A stretch of DNA of 15,679 nt from Methanobacteriota archaeon (GTDB lineage Archaea > Thermoplasmatota > Thermoplasmata > RBG-16-68-12), in the NCBI GenBank assembly GCA_005879045.1, contig VBLV01000101.1, forward strand, positions 1 to 15,679, in the 5' to 3' direction. Both the position numbers and the translations under genes were made by a program. The notes under the pieces were generated by a model that made no database searches, was not told the origin of the DNA, and was given only the letters and a program-made list of their open reading frames with translations. This document shows, piece after piece, positions 1 through 5,897 of the stretch (positions are counted from its first letter, which is position 1; each line of letters begins with the position of its first letter).

Positions 1-783
1 TTCAAGAGCCTGATGGACTCCGCGACGTTCATGTCGTTCATCGACCGCGTCGGGAAGTTCCAGCTCGAGATGCAGCACCATTTCCTCTACGGGCCGATGG
101 CCCTTTCGATGCCGTGGATGCGGTTCCTTGAAGAGTCGTACCACCTCGCCGCCGGGGAGACGCTCATGAAGGCGATCGCCGTCGCGGGCACCTTGAACGG
201 CGGGAACTTCGGGATCGAGGACCTCCAGAAGACGTTGAACATGTGGGATCCGCGCGGCCTCGAGATGTTCGGGTCGGAGCTCGGGGGTGACCTCGTCAAG
301 GGCGTGTTCAAGACGCTGAAGAACCGGGAGGCGCAGGTCATCTACATCGAAGAGGTCCTGGGAAAAGTGAAGGACGCGAACCTCGCCATCATCCAAGCGA
401 AGGCGCGCTGCTCCCGGGAAGAAGCGGACGCGGCCTTGCGAAGGATCACCCAGAAGGGGGAGACCGTGCACGGACTCACGAAGGACGATCTCCTCTCCCT
501 GCCGGATCGACGGTTTTTCCGAATCCGCGGGCTCGCGGAGTTCGGCGACTATCGCAATCCCGGATCGGACACCGCCGGGGTGGGATACGTCTACCTCCCG
601 TATGACGTCCAAGGAAACAACCTGACGGATCGGGGCAAGTCAATCAAGCGTGAGGGCTACGACGACTATGTACGCACCGTGCTCCAGACGCGGTACATGA
701 CGAGCCGGCATTGGGAATTCGTCAAGTCGGACTTCCTCTTCAACGACAAGTGGGGGACGCCGGAGCCAAGCCGCGCCGACTAG
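1..783 (+). CDS. PaaA/BoxB-like diiron oxygenase, C-terminal part (5' end outside window)
   Basis: The reading frame is open from the first base and ends at TAG 781-783, so the start lies upstream; 260 residues are visible. Counting from the first Met (base 13), an E-x-x-H pair lies in a helix at residues 41-44 (ESYH), the usual iron-ligand pattern of ferritin-like diiron proteins. A later stretch, 'EMFGSEL' at 85-91 followed by a K...N...EV pattern to about 115, resembles the second half of the helical bundle of the phenylacetyl-CoA (PaaA) and benzoyl-CoA (BoxB) epoxidase families. The more polar tail (about 160-256) is less recognisable. These enzymes epoxidise CoA-activated aromatic rings in the cytoplasm, and the enoyl-CoA hydratase that follows fits such a pathway. 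The family assignment is by pattern memory only; another ferritin-like oxygenase is possible. Confidence 0.55.
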   Translation, partial: FKSLMDSATFMSFIDRVGKFQLEMQHHFLYGPMALSMPWMRFLEESYHLAAGETLMKAIAVAGTLNGGNFGIEDLQKTLNMWDPRGLEMFGSELGGDLVKGVFKTLKNREAQVIYIEEVLGKVKDANLAIIQAKARCSREEADAALRRITQKGETVHGLTKDDLLSLPDRRFFRIRGLAEFGDYRNPGSDTAGVGYVYLPYDVQGNNLTDRGKSIKREGYDDYVRTVLQTRYMTSRHWEFVKSDFLFNDKWGTPEPSRAD

Positions 784-810
784 ACACTGCCGCCCGCGAA
801 GCCCTAGCAT

Positions 811-817
811 TTTATAA
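811..817 (+). promoter_or_regulatory. TATA-like box upstream of first enoyl-CoA hydratase
   Basis: TTTATAA lies about 37 bp (centre to ATG) before the start at 851, in a 67-bp AT-richer gap after the oxygenase stop. Archaeal TATA spacing would place transcription start near 838-842, giving a leader of about 10 nt. This suggests the hydratase has its own promoter. Confidence 0.5.
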
Positions 818-850
818 CCGATGGTCCATCAATTGGACTGAGGCAGAACG

Positions 851-1639
851 ATGGACCTCACGTACATTTCGTTGGAGAAGAAAGACCGGGTCGCGATCGC
901 ATGGCTGAACAAGCCGAAGGCGAACACCTACGACGCGGACTTGATGCGCGACCTGAACACGATGATCGATGACGTGCGATTCGACGACGAAGTCGACGTG
1001 TGCGTCATCGCCTCGAAGCTCGACGGAGTCTGGTCCGCGGGCGCGGACATCAACCTGCTCGCGTCGTCGACGCCGGACTACAAGGCCATGTTCTGCCTGA
1101 ACTGCCAGGAGATTCTGAACAAGATGGAGAGCACCCCGAAGCTCTTCATCGCGGCGATTGACGGACACTGTGTGGGAGGCGGCCTCGAGATTGCCATGGC
1201 GACGGACCTCCGCGTCGCCTCCGACGGGGCGTGGCGAGTCGGTTTGCCGGAGGTCACGTTGGGCGTACTCCCCGGGACCGGCGGGACGCAGCGGCTGCCG
1301 CGGCTCGTCGGGAAGAGCCGCGCAATCGACCTGATGGCGACAGGCCGCATGATCACTCCGAAGGAGGCCCTCGAGTGGGGCCTGTTCAACCGCGTCTTCC
1401 CTCGCGCGAAGTTCTGGGAGGAGACGATGGCCTTTGCGAAAGGCTTGGCGTATCCGCAGCACGCCGCCCGCGCGGTCGGCTTCATCAAGCGGTCGGTCAC
1501 GGAAGGCCTCGAGATGCCGATGTATGAAGGCTTCGCCCTCGAACGCGAGTTGCAGAATCGCCTCTTCGCGATGGCCGATGCGAAGGAGGGCTTCCGCGCG
1601 TTCCTCGAGAAGCGAAAGCCAGCCTTCCAAGGGAAGTGA
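851..1639 (+). CDS. enoyl-CoA hydratase/isomerase (crotonase family)
   Basis: This 262-aa protein has the normal length of a crotonase-fold enzyme. The oxyanion-hole motif SAGADI is at residues 62-67 and GGG at 109-111. Both catalytic glutamates expected of a true hydratase are present: E113 in GGGLEIAM and E134 in GLPEVTLG, followed by GTGGTQRLPR at 142-151. Such enzymes add water across trans-2-enoyl-CoA in beta-oxidation and in ring-cleavage routes; substrate chain length cannot be read from sequence. Start ATG 851 follows a TATA-like box with a short leader. The downstream GNAT gene overlaps its stop as GTGA, so the two are probably co-transcribed. With the diiron oxygenase upstream, a role in aromatic or fatty acyl-CoA breakdown is likely but inferred. 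Confidence 0.9.
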   Translation: MDLTYISLEKKDRVAIAWLNKPKANTYDADLMRDLNTMIDDVRFDDEVDVCVIASKLDGVWSAGADINLLASSTPDYKAMFCLNCQEILNKMESTPKLFIAAIDGHCVGGGLEIAMATDLRVASDGAWRVGLPEVTLGVLPGTGGTQRLPRLVGKSRAIDLMATGRMITPKEALEWGLFNRVFPRAKFWEETMAFAKGLAYPQHAARAVGFIKRSVTEGLEMPMYEGFALERELQNRLFAMADAKEGFRAFLEKRKPAFQGK

Positions 1640-2172
1640 CGTTCGGGATCGCGGCCGGTGACGTGGGGCCGGAAGGGCGGGTGGAACGTATCGGGTCCGG
1701 GGAGCCTCATATCCGGGTCGCCCGGGTCGCGGATCTCGATGCGCTCGCGCAGATGTGGGAGAAGCTCGAGAACTACCACGCCGATCTGGGTGGACCGGAG
1801 TATCGCCTCGCGCCCGGATGGAAGGGAGACTGGCGGCGCTTCACACGCGGCCACATCGGGCATCGGGACCGCCTCTGCCTCGTCGCCGAACTCGACCAGG
1901 CGGCGGTCGGTTTCCTCTTGGGGGCGATCCTCGCACGGCCGAGGGTCTTCGAGCACCGATCGTACGGACACATCTACGACTTGTTTGTCGATCCGGCTCG
2001 CCGGAATCGGGGAGTCGGAGAATCGCTCGTGAGAGAGGCCCTCGGATGGTTCCGGTCGCGTCGGGTCGAAAAGGTCGATCTGTACACGCACGCGCGGAAC
2101 GAGATGGGCCTGGGCTTCTGGAAGAAAATGGGATTCGAGACGACCGTCCACATCCTGGATCGTCGGATTTGA
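1636..2172 (+). CDS. GNAT-family N-acetyltransferase
   Basis: A single GNAT domain spans about residues 26-176. The acetyl-CoA pyrophosphate-binding motif is visible as R123-N-R-G-V-G128 (Q/R-x-x-G-x-G/A), preceded by the strand 'YDLFVDP' (114-120). The closing segment NEMGLGFWKKMGF (155-167) is typical of the family's C-terminal part. The enzyme would transfer acetyl from acetyl-CoA to an amine or protein lysine; the substrate is unknown. The first possible start is GTG 1636, overlapping the hydratase stop (GTGA) and implying translational coupling. GTG 1663 and GTG 1681 are alternatives, the last preceded by GGAAGGGCGG, and the first 25 residues lie outside the domain. A link to acyl-CoA metabolism is suggested by position only. 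Confidence 0.8.
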   Translation: MTFGIAAGDVGPEGRVERIGSGEPHIRVARVADLDALAQMWEKLENYHADLGGPEYRLAPGWKGDWRRFTRGHIGHRDRLCLVAELDQAAVGFLLGAILARPRVFEHRSYGHIYDLFVDPARRNRGVGESLVREALGWFRSRRVEKVDLYTHARNEMGLGFWKKMGFETTVHILDRRI

Positions 2173-2205
2173 CCGCCGGCACGGCAATCGTCCCCCCGCG
2201 GCGAG

Positions 2206-2228
2206 GCAACCTTAAACTAGGTTAACAT
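2206..2228 (+). promoter_or_regulatory. palindromic promoter element (TATA plus putative operator), copy 1
   Basis: Bases 2208-2223 read AACCTTAAACTAGGTT, a palindrome with 5-bp arms (AACCT/AGGTT), followed by GTTAAC (2221-2226). The CTTAAAC core (2211-2217) is a plausible TATA box; transcription would start near 2240, about 37 nt before ATG 2276. The same 23-bp block, with one mismatch, recurs at 14415-14437. A dyad over the TATA box is a classic position for an archaeal repressor site. Operator function is inferred. Confidence 0.5.
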
Positions 2229-2275
2229 TTCGAGCGAGGCCTCAAGTCGCCCGGTGGCCTTGCGCCGCCGATTCC

Positions 2276-2617
2276 ATGAACTACGATACCATCCTCGTGA
2301 CCCATCGCGGACCGACCGCGGTCGTCGCCTTGAATCGCCCGGACAAGCTCAACGCGATGTCGATGCTGTTGAAGGCCGAGGTGGTCCGCGCGCTCCACGA
2401 ACTCGACACGGACGAGCACACGCGGACGATCGTCCTCACGGGCTCCGGGGACAAGGCCTTCACCGCGGGAGCCGACATCCACGAGTTCCAGGGTCGCACG
2501 GCGATGGATCAGTGGCGAATGTATGAGCACGGGACCCTGTACGACGCGATCGAGCGAACCGCGAAGCCGATCCTCGCGATGATCAACGGCTACTGCTTCG
2601 GTGGCGGCTCGCGATGA
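2276..2617 (+). CDS. enoyl-CoA hydratase, N-terminal fragment (frame broken by 35-bp duplication)
   Basis: The 113-aa product covers the first part of a crotonase: core strands, the oxyanion motif FTAGADI at residues 62-68, and ILAMINGYCFGGG at 99-111. It then ends in Ser-Arg and a stop at 2615-2617. The stop is created by an exact tandem copy of bases 2573-2607, which shifts the frame. Both catalytic glutamates are in the downstream fragment, so this piece alone cannot be an active hydratase. Removing one 35-bp unit gives one continuous 259-aa protein with all family motifs, close to the 262 aa of the paralogue at 851. Start ATG 2276 follows the palindromic promoter element. It may be a recent pseudogene, a switchable or split gene, or an assembly error. 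Confidence 0.8.
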   Translation: MNYDTILVTHRGPTAVVALNRPDKLNAMSMLLKAEVVRALHELDTDEHTRTIVLTGSGDKAFTAGADIHEFQGRTAMDQWRMYEHGTLYDAIERTAKPILAMINGYCFGGGSR

Positions 2618-2642
2618 TCAACGGCTACTGCTTCGGTGGCGG
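2573..2642 (+). repeat. perfect 2 x 35-bp tandem duplication inside a hydratase gene
   Basis: Bases 2573-2607 and 2608-2642 are identical, and identity continues one base further (2643 equals 2608). The unit begins CTCGCGATGATC and ends TTCGGTGGCGG. As 35 is not a multiple of 3, the second copy shifts the frame and generates ATGA at 2614-2617, where the upstream stop TGA overlaps a new ATG. The absence of any divergence points to a very recent event or an artefact. Confidence 0.95.
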
Positions 2643-3090
2643 CCTCGAGCTGGCGATGGCCTGCGACATCCGCATCGCATCCGATCGGGCCACACTCGGC
2701 CAGACCGAGATCAACATCGGGATCATTCCTGGCGGCGGGGGAAGCCAACGACTCCCGCGGCTGGTCGGGCTCGGAAACGCGCTGAAGCTCACGTTGACGG
2801 GCGACCGGATCGATGCGGCAGAGGCGCTCCGTGTGGGCCTCGTGGACGAAGTCGTGCCTCACTCGCGCCTGGAGCAACGGACGCTCGAAATCGCCAATCG
2901 AATCGCGTCCCGAAGCGCCCTCGCCGTGCGGCTTGCGAAAGCGGCCGTTCGGGCGTCCGCGCGGATGCCGTTGAGTCAAGGGCTCCGATATGAGCAGACC
3001 CTATTCACGCTCGTCATGTCCTCGGAAGACAAGGAGGAGGGCGTGCGTGCCTTCCTCGAGAAACGAGACGCGAAGTGGAAGGACCGCTGA
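2614..3090 (+). CDS. enoyl-CoA hydratase, C-terminal fragment (possible reinitiation at ATGA)
   Basis: The 158-aa product starts inside the second repeat copy, so it repeats MINGYCFGGG from the end of the upstream fragment. It carries both catalytic glutamates: E12 in GGGLELAM and E32 in GQTEINIG (E113 and E133 of the repaired 259-aa protein), then GGGGSQRLPR and the C-terminal helices ending in a typical 'GVRAFLEKRD'. It lacks the N-terminal strands and the AGAD oxyanion segment. The ATG overlaps the upstream stop as ATGA, with GGTGGCGG (2601-2608) a few bases before as a weak ribosome site, so coupled translation of two halves is conceivable. Whether the pair forms an enzyme is unknown. In intact form it would hydrate enoyl-CoA in beta-oxidation-type pathways. 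Confidence 0.8.
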   Translation: MINGYCFGGGLELAMACDIRIASDRATLGQTEINIGIIPGGGGSQRLPRLVGLGNALKLTLTGDRIDAAEALRVGLVDEVVPHSRLEQRTLEIANRIASRSALAVRLAKAAVRASARMPLSQGLRYEQTLFTLVMSSEDKEEGVRAFLEKRDAKWKDR

Positions 3091-3102
3091 ACAATTCTCA
3101 AA

Positions 3103-3120
3103 CTTGATTTTTCGTTGTCA
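3103..3120 (+). terminator. possible T-rich transcription terminator
   Basis: A T-rich run (ACTTGATTTTTCGTTGTC) lies 13-30 bp after the hydratase stop and before the next gene's TATA-like box. Archaeal termination often needs only a T-tract on the coding strand. No strong hairpin was seen. Confidence 0.35.
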
Positions 3121-3144
3121 GCACCGATAACCACATGGGAGGGG

Positions 3145-3152
3145 TCTTAACC
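3145..3152 (+). promoter_or_regulatory. TATA-like box for membrane protein gene at 3178
   Basis: TCTTAACC is centred about 29 bp before ATG 3178, the spacing expected for a leaderless or nearly leaderless archaeal transcript. Confidence 0.45.
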
Positions 3153-3177
3153 GCAACCCCGACTCGGTTTCTCCGGC

Positions 3178-4269
3178 ATGTCAATTTGGTCCGGCATCGC
3201 CGCTGCCGGGGTAGCGATTGCCCTCGCTTTCGCCGCGGTCGCAAATCCCATCTGGGAGTGGCGGACGGAAGACTCGCAGCACACGGAGGTCTGGTCGTAC
3301 AGCCCCTTCAGCGCACGCCACACCATTTACAACAATACGTCGAAACAAGTGGACTTTCTGCGCGACTATCCGTACAACCAACTGGCATCGATTCAGCCGG
3401 ACATGGCAAGGGCGCTGGCCGAATATAGCCAGTTCTTCGTCCTGAGTCTCGCCGCGGGCTTCGCCGGAATCGGCCTCTCTGTATTGTCCGTTTGGAAGAA
3501 GCTACGTGGCCTCTATGCCGGGATCGCGTTCCTTGCTTCCTGTGCCTCGTCGCTGTACGCGTCGTTCGCGATCGTGTTCACGATTCCGCCTGCAGCCAGA
3601 ACGAACCTGAGGATTCCGGTACCACAGTTCCTCGGGCAGTACCCAGGCAGTGGTTTCAACACGACCTGGACACCCCTGGCCGGATGGGTTCTCGTCATCG
3701 GCGCAGGCTTGGCCTTCGCATGGGCTTCGTCGGACCTCTGGCATCTCGTGCCAGGGCGGAAGTTGACCCCAAAGAAGATGGAAGTGACGATCAAACGGAT
3801 TCCGTCGACGGCCACTGCGGCCCCGCCACCGCCTGCGGAACTCGTCCCGCCGACGCCGGAACCCGATATCGAGGAAGTCTTCCTGATCGGGTCGAACAGC
3901 CTGCTGGTCAAACACATGTCCCGGAGCCTGATGAGCGACAAAGATCGCGATGTCGTTGGGAGCATGATCTCCGCAATCTCCTCGTTCGTGCGCGAGGCGT
4001 TCACGGAGAGAGACGGGGAGGTCCACGAGGTCACGCTGGGGGATCACCGCTTCGTCATGTGCAGCGACCGAGGAATCGTCCTCGCCGTCCTCGTCTCATC
4101 CGGCAACACGGAAGACATTGTCCACCGGTTGCGTCATCTCCTCGCGATCCTGGACGACCGATACGGGGACCGCCTCGCGACCTGGCAGGGCGAGTCTCTG
4201 GAGGGGATCGAGGACGAGCTCCAGGTCCTCTGGCAGCCGTACCATCTCCCGCCGCCCCCCGCGGCCTGA
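3178..4269 (+). CDS. four-TM membrane protein with cytoplasmic alpha/beta domain, function unknown
   Basis: In the 363-aa product, hydrophobic segments at about residues 5-23, 86-106, 112-136 and 166-186 predict four membrane spans. A 60-residue polar loop (24-85) lies between the first two. A basic segment (194-207) and a proline-rich linker (216-229) lead to a C-terminal soluble domain at 231-350. That domain has an alternating strand/helix pattern ('EVFLIGSNSLLVKHMSR', then an amphipathic helix, paired strands with 'RGIVLAVLV', and a final charged helix ending 'DDRYGD'). I have seen this pattern at the end of many uncharacterised euryarchaeal membrane proteins; it resembles roadblock/longin-type folds, but I cannot confirm that. 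Charge distribution suggests the domain is cytoplasmic. It appears monocistronic, and a sensor or scaffold role is only a guess. Confidence 0.8.
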   Translation: MSIWSGIAAAGVAIALAFAAVANPIWEWRTEDSQHTEVWSYSPFSARHTIYNNTSKQVDFLRDYPYNQLASIQPDMARALAEYSQFFVLSLAAGFAGIGLSVLSVWKKLRGLYAGIAFLASCASSLYASFAIVFTIPPAARTNLRIPVPQFLGQYPGSGFNTTWTPLAGWVLVIGAGLAFAWASSDLWHLVPGRKLTPKKMEVTIKRIPSTATAAPPPPAELVPPTPEPDIEEVFLIGSNSLLVKHMSRSLMSDKDRDVVGSMISAISSFVREAFTERDGEVHEVTLGDHRFVMCSDRGIVLAVLVSSGNTEDIVHRLRHLLAILDDRYGDRLATWQGESLEGIEDELQVLWQPYHLPPPPAA

Positions 4270-4306
4270 AGACCTTTTCGGCCTCCAGCCTGCGAGTCTG
4301 GGACAG

Positions 4307-4314
4307 ATATTTAT
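4307..4314 (+). promoter_or_regulatory. TATA box upstream of queC
   Basis: ATATTTAT lies 72 bp before ATG 4386, predicting transcription start near 4338 and a leader of about 48 nt. A 6-bp inverted repeat (GGCGGA-agcc-TCCGCC, 4317-4332) sits between the box and the predicted start site and could be an operator. Confidence 0.5.
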
Positions 4315-4385
4315 GGGGCGGAAGCCTCCGCCTCGCGGCCTGCACCGTGGGAGGCTGCGGGCCCAAACGACTTGGCGGGAACCGA

Positions 4386-5039
4386 ATGGAACGGGCGATC
4401 GTCCTCTTGTCCGGCGGCGTTGATTCGGCCGTTGCATTGTGGTGGGCGAAGAAACAGGGCTGGGACATCCGACCGCTCACGTTCGACTACTTCGGCCGGC
4501 CGAAACGAGAGAACGGAGCGGTCCGCGCGCTGACCTCGCAAGCCGAGACCGCCCCAATCCGCCATGTGGATCTGCCGTTCCTGAAAGAGGTCGACGACCT
4601 TCGAAAGGAAGGCTTTGAGAACCGCATCCTCCTCGACTCCCCGGAGGGATACATCCCGGGACGGAACCTGATCTTCTACGGTCTCGCCGGGTACTACGCG
4701 GAACTCGACGCGGCGCGGTACCTGGTCGGCGGGCACAACGGCGTCGATCCGGAATCGTTCCCGGACTCGAGCCCGAAGTTCTTCAATTTTCTCAACAGCA
4801 TGTTCCACCTCAGCCTGTGGTCGTACGACAAGGCGCCCGTCCAGATCCTCGTCCCGCTGAGCGGCAAGTCGAAGGAAGAGGTCGTCCGGATGGGCCTCGA
4901 GATGAACGTCCCGTTCGACGTCACGTGGTCGTGCTATTGGGATCGCGCCGTGCATTGCGGCACCTGCGTCTCCTGTCGCGAACGCAAAGAGGCTTTCTCG
5001 GCGGTCGGCGTCGAGGACCCGGTCGAATACGCGACATAG
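4386..5039 (+). CDS. queC: 7-cyano-7-deazaguanine (preQ0) synthase QueC
   Basis: This 217-aa protein belongs to the N-type ATP pyrophosphatase family. The PP-loop SGGVDS is at residues 9-14, the substrate-site motif PGRNLIF at 91-97 and GGHNGVD at 115-121. Four zinc ligands are visible: C183, C191, C194 and C197 (in CGTCVSCRER), matching QueC zinc spacing. The enzyme converts 7-carboxy-7-deazaguanine and ammonia to preQ0 with ATP. In archaea preQ0 is then inserted into tRNA as the precursor of archaeosine. The start is ATG 4386, immediately before the conserved first strand and preceded by GGCGGGA. The frame stays open upstream but that part has no QueC character. The second motif reads FDYFGRPKRE, not the bacterial YGQRHR form. 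A cupin and queD follow. Confidence 0.93.
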   Translation: MERAIVLLSGGVDSAVALWWAKKQGWDIRPLTFDYFGRPKRENGAVRALTSQAETAPIRHVDLPFLKEVDDLRKEGFENRILLDSPEGYIPGRNLIFYGLAGYYAELDAARYLVGGHNGVDPESFPDSSPKFFNFLNSMFHLSLWSYDKAPVQILVPLSGKSKEEVVRMGLEMNVPFDVTWSCYWDRAVHCGTCVSCRERKEAFSAVGVEDPVEYAT

Positions 5040-5063
5040 TCATACGCCGTCCGTTCGCGCAAA

Positions 5064-5070
5064 ATCTTAA
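5064..5070 (+). promoter_or_regulatory. TATA-like box upstream of cupin gene
   Basis: ATCTTAA is centred about 34 bp before ATG 5101, giving a predicted leader of only a few nucleotides. This suggests separate transcription from queC despite the 61-bp gap. Confidence 0.4.
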
Positions 5071-5100
5071 GGAGACGGGCGGATTCCCCCGCAGCCCGAC

Positions 5101-5436
5101 ATGTATACGACCACCGTCCGGTCGGTCGCCGCGATCCGATTTCTGGAGGAAGGCAGTCACAACGTGAAGATGAAACAGCTCATCGGGCATGAGGACGGGG
5201 CCCGAAAGACGGCGATGCACGAGCTAATCATTTCGAAAGGCGGTTTCTCCGCGCCGCACCGCCACGAGTGGGATCACCAGCTCGTCGTCACGGAAGGGCG
5301 CGGCGTTGCCATCATCAGCGGGAAAAAACTCGCACTGCGACCGGGGGTCGTGTTGCTCGTTCAGTCGAACGAGGAACACCAGTTTCTTCAACGGGGGGAA
5401 GAACCGCTGAAGTTCCTCACTGTCACGCCGATCTAG
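5101..5436 (+). CDS. small single-domain cupin protein
   Basis: The 111-aa product is one cupin beta-barrel. The first cupin motif is at residues 48-66 with H53 and H55 (APHRHEWDHQ), and the second is P81 to H93 (NEEHQF). The usual metal-binding Glu of motif 1 appears to be replaced (Q60, with H59 adjacent), so metal coordination may be atypical. Such small cupins bind metals, sugars or small ligands and range from isomerases to binding proteins; no substrate can be assigned. It lies between queC and queD, with short gaps and its own TATA-like box. A link to deazaguanine metabolism is suggested only by position. The start is supported by TATA spacing and a good domain fit. Confidence 0.8.
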   Translation: MYTTTVRSVAAIRFLEEGSHNVKMKQLIGHEDGARKTAMHELIISKGGFSAPHRHEWDHQLVVTEGRGVAIISGKKLALRPGVVLLVQSNEEHQFLQRGEEPLKFLTVTPI

Positions 5437-5450
5437 CGCCCGCAGGCCAA

Positions 5451-5457
5451 GCTTTAT
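5451..5457 (+). promoter_or_regulatory. TATA-like box upstream of queD
   Basis: GCTTTAT is centred about 31 bp before ATG 5485, the position expected for a leaderless transcript. Confidence 0.45.
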
Positions 5458-5484
5458 GGCCGCCCGGACCTTGGGCCGCAATTG

Positions 5485-5811
5485 ATGAAGCTCGGGGTCA
5501 CCGAGTACATCGACTGCGCGCATCACCTTCCGGGTCACGAGCGCTGCGGTTCCCTCCATGGGCACACGTACCAGGTGGACGTCTTCATCGAGGGCGAACA
5601 TAAGGGCGGGATGCTCCTCGATTTCGCGGACATCAAGAAAGCGCTCCGCACCGTCCTGGCCGATTACGACCACAAGGACTGGAACACGTTCCTCGAGTAC
5701 CCGACGGTCGAGAATATTTGCGAGCTCATCTCGAAGCGGCTCAAAGAGAAAATCAAGTTCCCCGCCCACGTGCGCGTGTGGGAGGGGTACGGGAAGTGGG
5801 CCGAGATTTAG
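5485..5811 (+). CDS. queD: 6-carboxy-5,6,7,8-tetrahydropterin synthase QueD (PTPS family)
   Basis: The 108-aa protein has the compact PTPS T-fold. The zinc site is formed by H13 or H14 with H25 and H27. The catalytic Cys21 has the QueD spacing C-x3-H-G-H (RCGSLHGHTY). Further motifs are D-x-D-H (60-63), PTVEN with E76, and a C-terminal E100 expected to hold the pterin ring. The enzyme makes carboxytetrahydropterin from dihydroneopterin triphosphate, the first step specific to 7-deazaguanines, and so works upstream of QueC. A queE homologue is not in this window. ATG 5485 is preferred over the adjacent TTG 5482. Some archaeal PTPS proteins serve pterin synthesis instead, but the queC neighbour favours QueD. 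Confidence 0.9.
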   Translation: MKLGVTEYIDCAHHLPGHERCGSLHGHTYQVDVFIEGEHKGGMLLDFADIKKALRTVLADYDHKDWNTFLEYPTVENICELISKRLKEKIKFPAHVRVWEGYGKWAEI

Positions 5812-5824
5812 GGTTCCCGCGGAT

Positions 5825-5843
5825 TTCTTATCTGTCTCTTCTC
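5825..5843 (+). terminator. pyrimidine-rich terminator-like tract after queD
   Basis: A T/C-rich tract (TTCTTATCTGTCTCTTCTC) starts 14 bp after the queD stop and precedes the next promoter. It fits a T-tract type archaeal terminator. No stem-loop was evident. Confidence 0.35.
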
Positions 5844-5863
5844 CGGGGTGATTGATAGATACC

Positions 5864-5877
5864 CTTAAGTATATATT
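5864..5877 (+). promoter_or_regulatory. strong AT-rich promoter of regulator/surface-protein operon
   Basis: CTTAAGTATATATT forms the most AT-rich promoter in the window. The TATA core (5870-5877) is centred about 25 bp before TTG 5898, consistent with leaderless transcription. CTTAAG (5864-5869) is a small palindrome at the upstream edge. Confidence 0.55.
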
Positions 5878-5897
5878 GAACTTACCTAATCTGCAAC

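Noticed and set aside
812..2187. Long open frames on the - strand opposite the hydratase and GNAT genes
   Set aside because: They are antisense shadows from high-GC codon bias; translations are Arg/Pro-rich with no family motifs, while the + strand products have clear domains.
3492..4385. Open frame extending QueC about 298 codons upstream
   Set aside because: It overlaps the 3178 membrane protein in another frame, is Arg/Pro-rich, and lacks QueC features; QueC motifs begin right after ATG 4386.
4333..4385. preQ1-type riboswitch in the queC leader
   Set aside because: The leader is about 48 nt and shows no pseudoknot-type conserved sequence; such riboswitches are described from bacteria.
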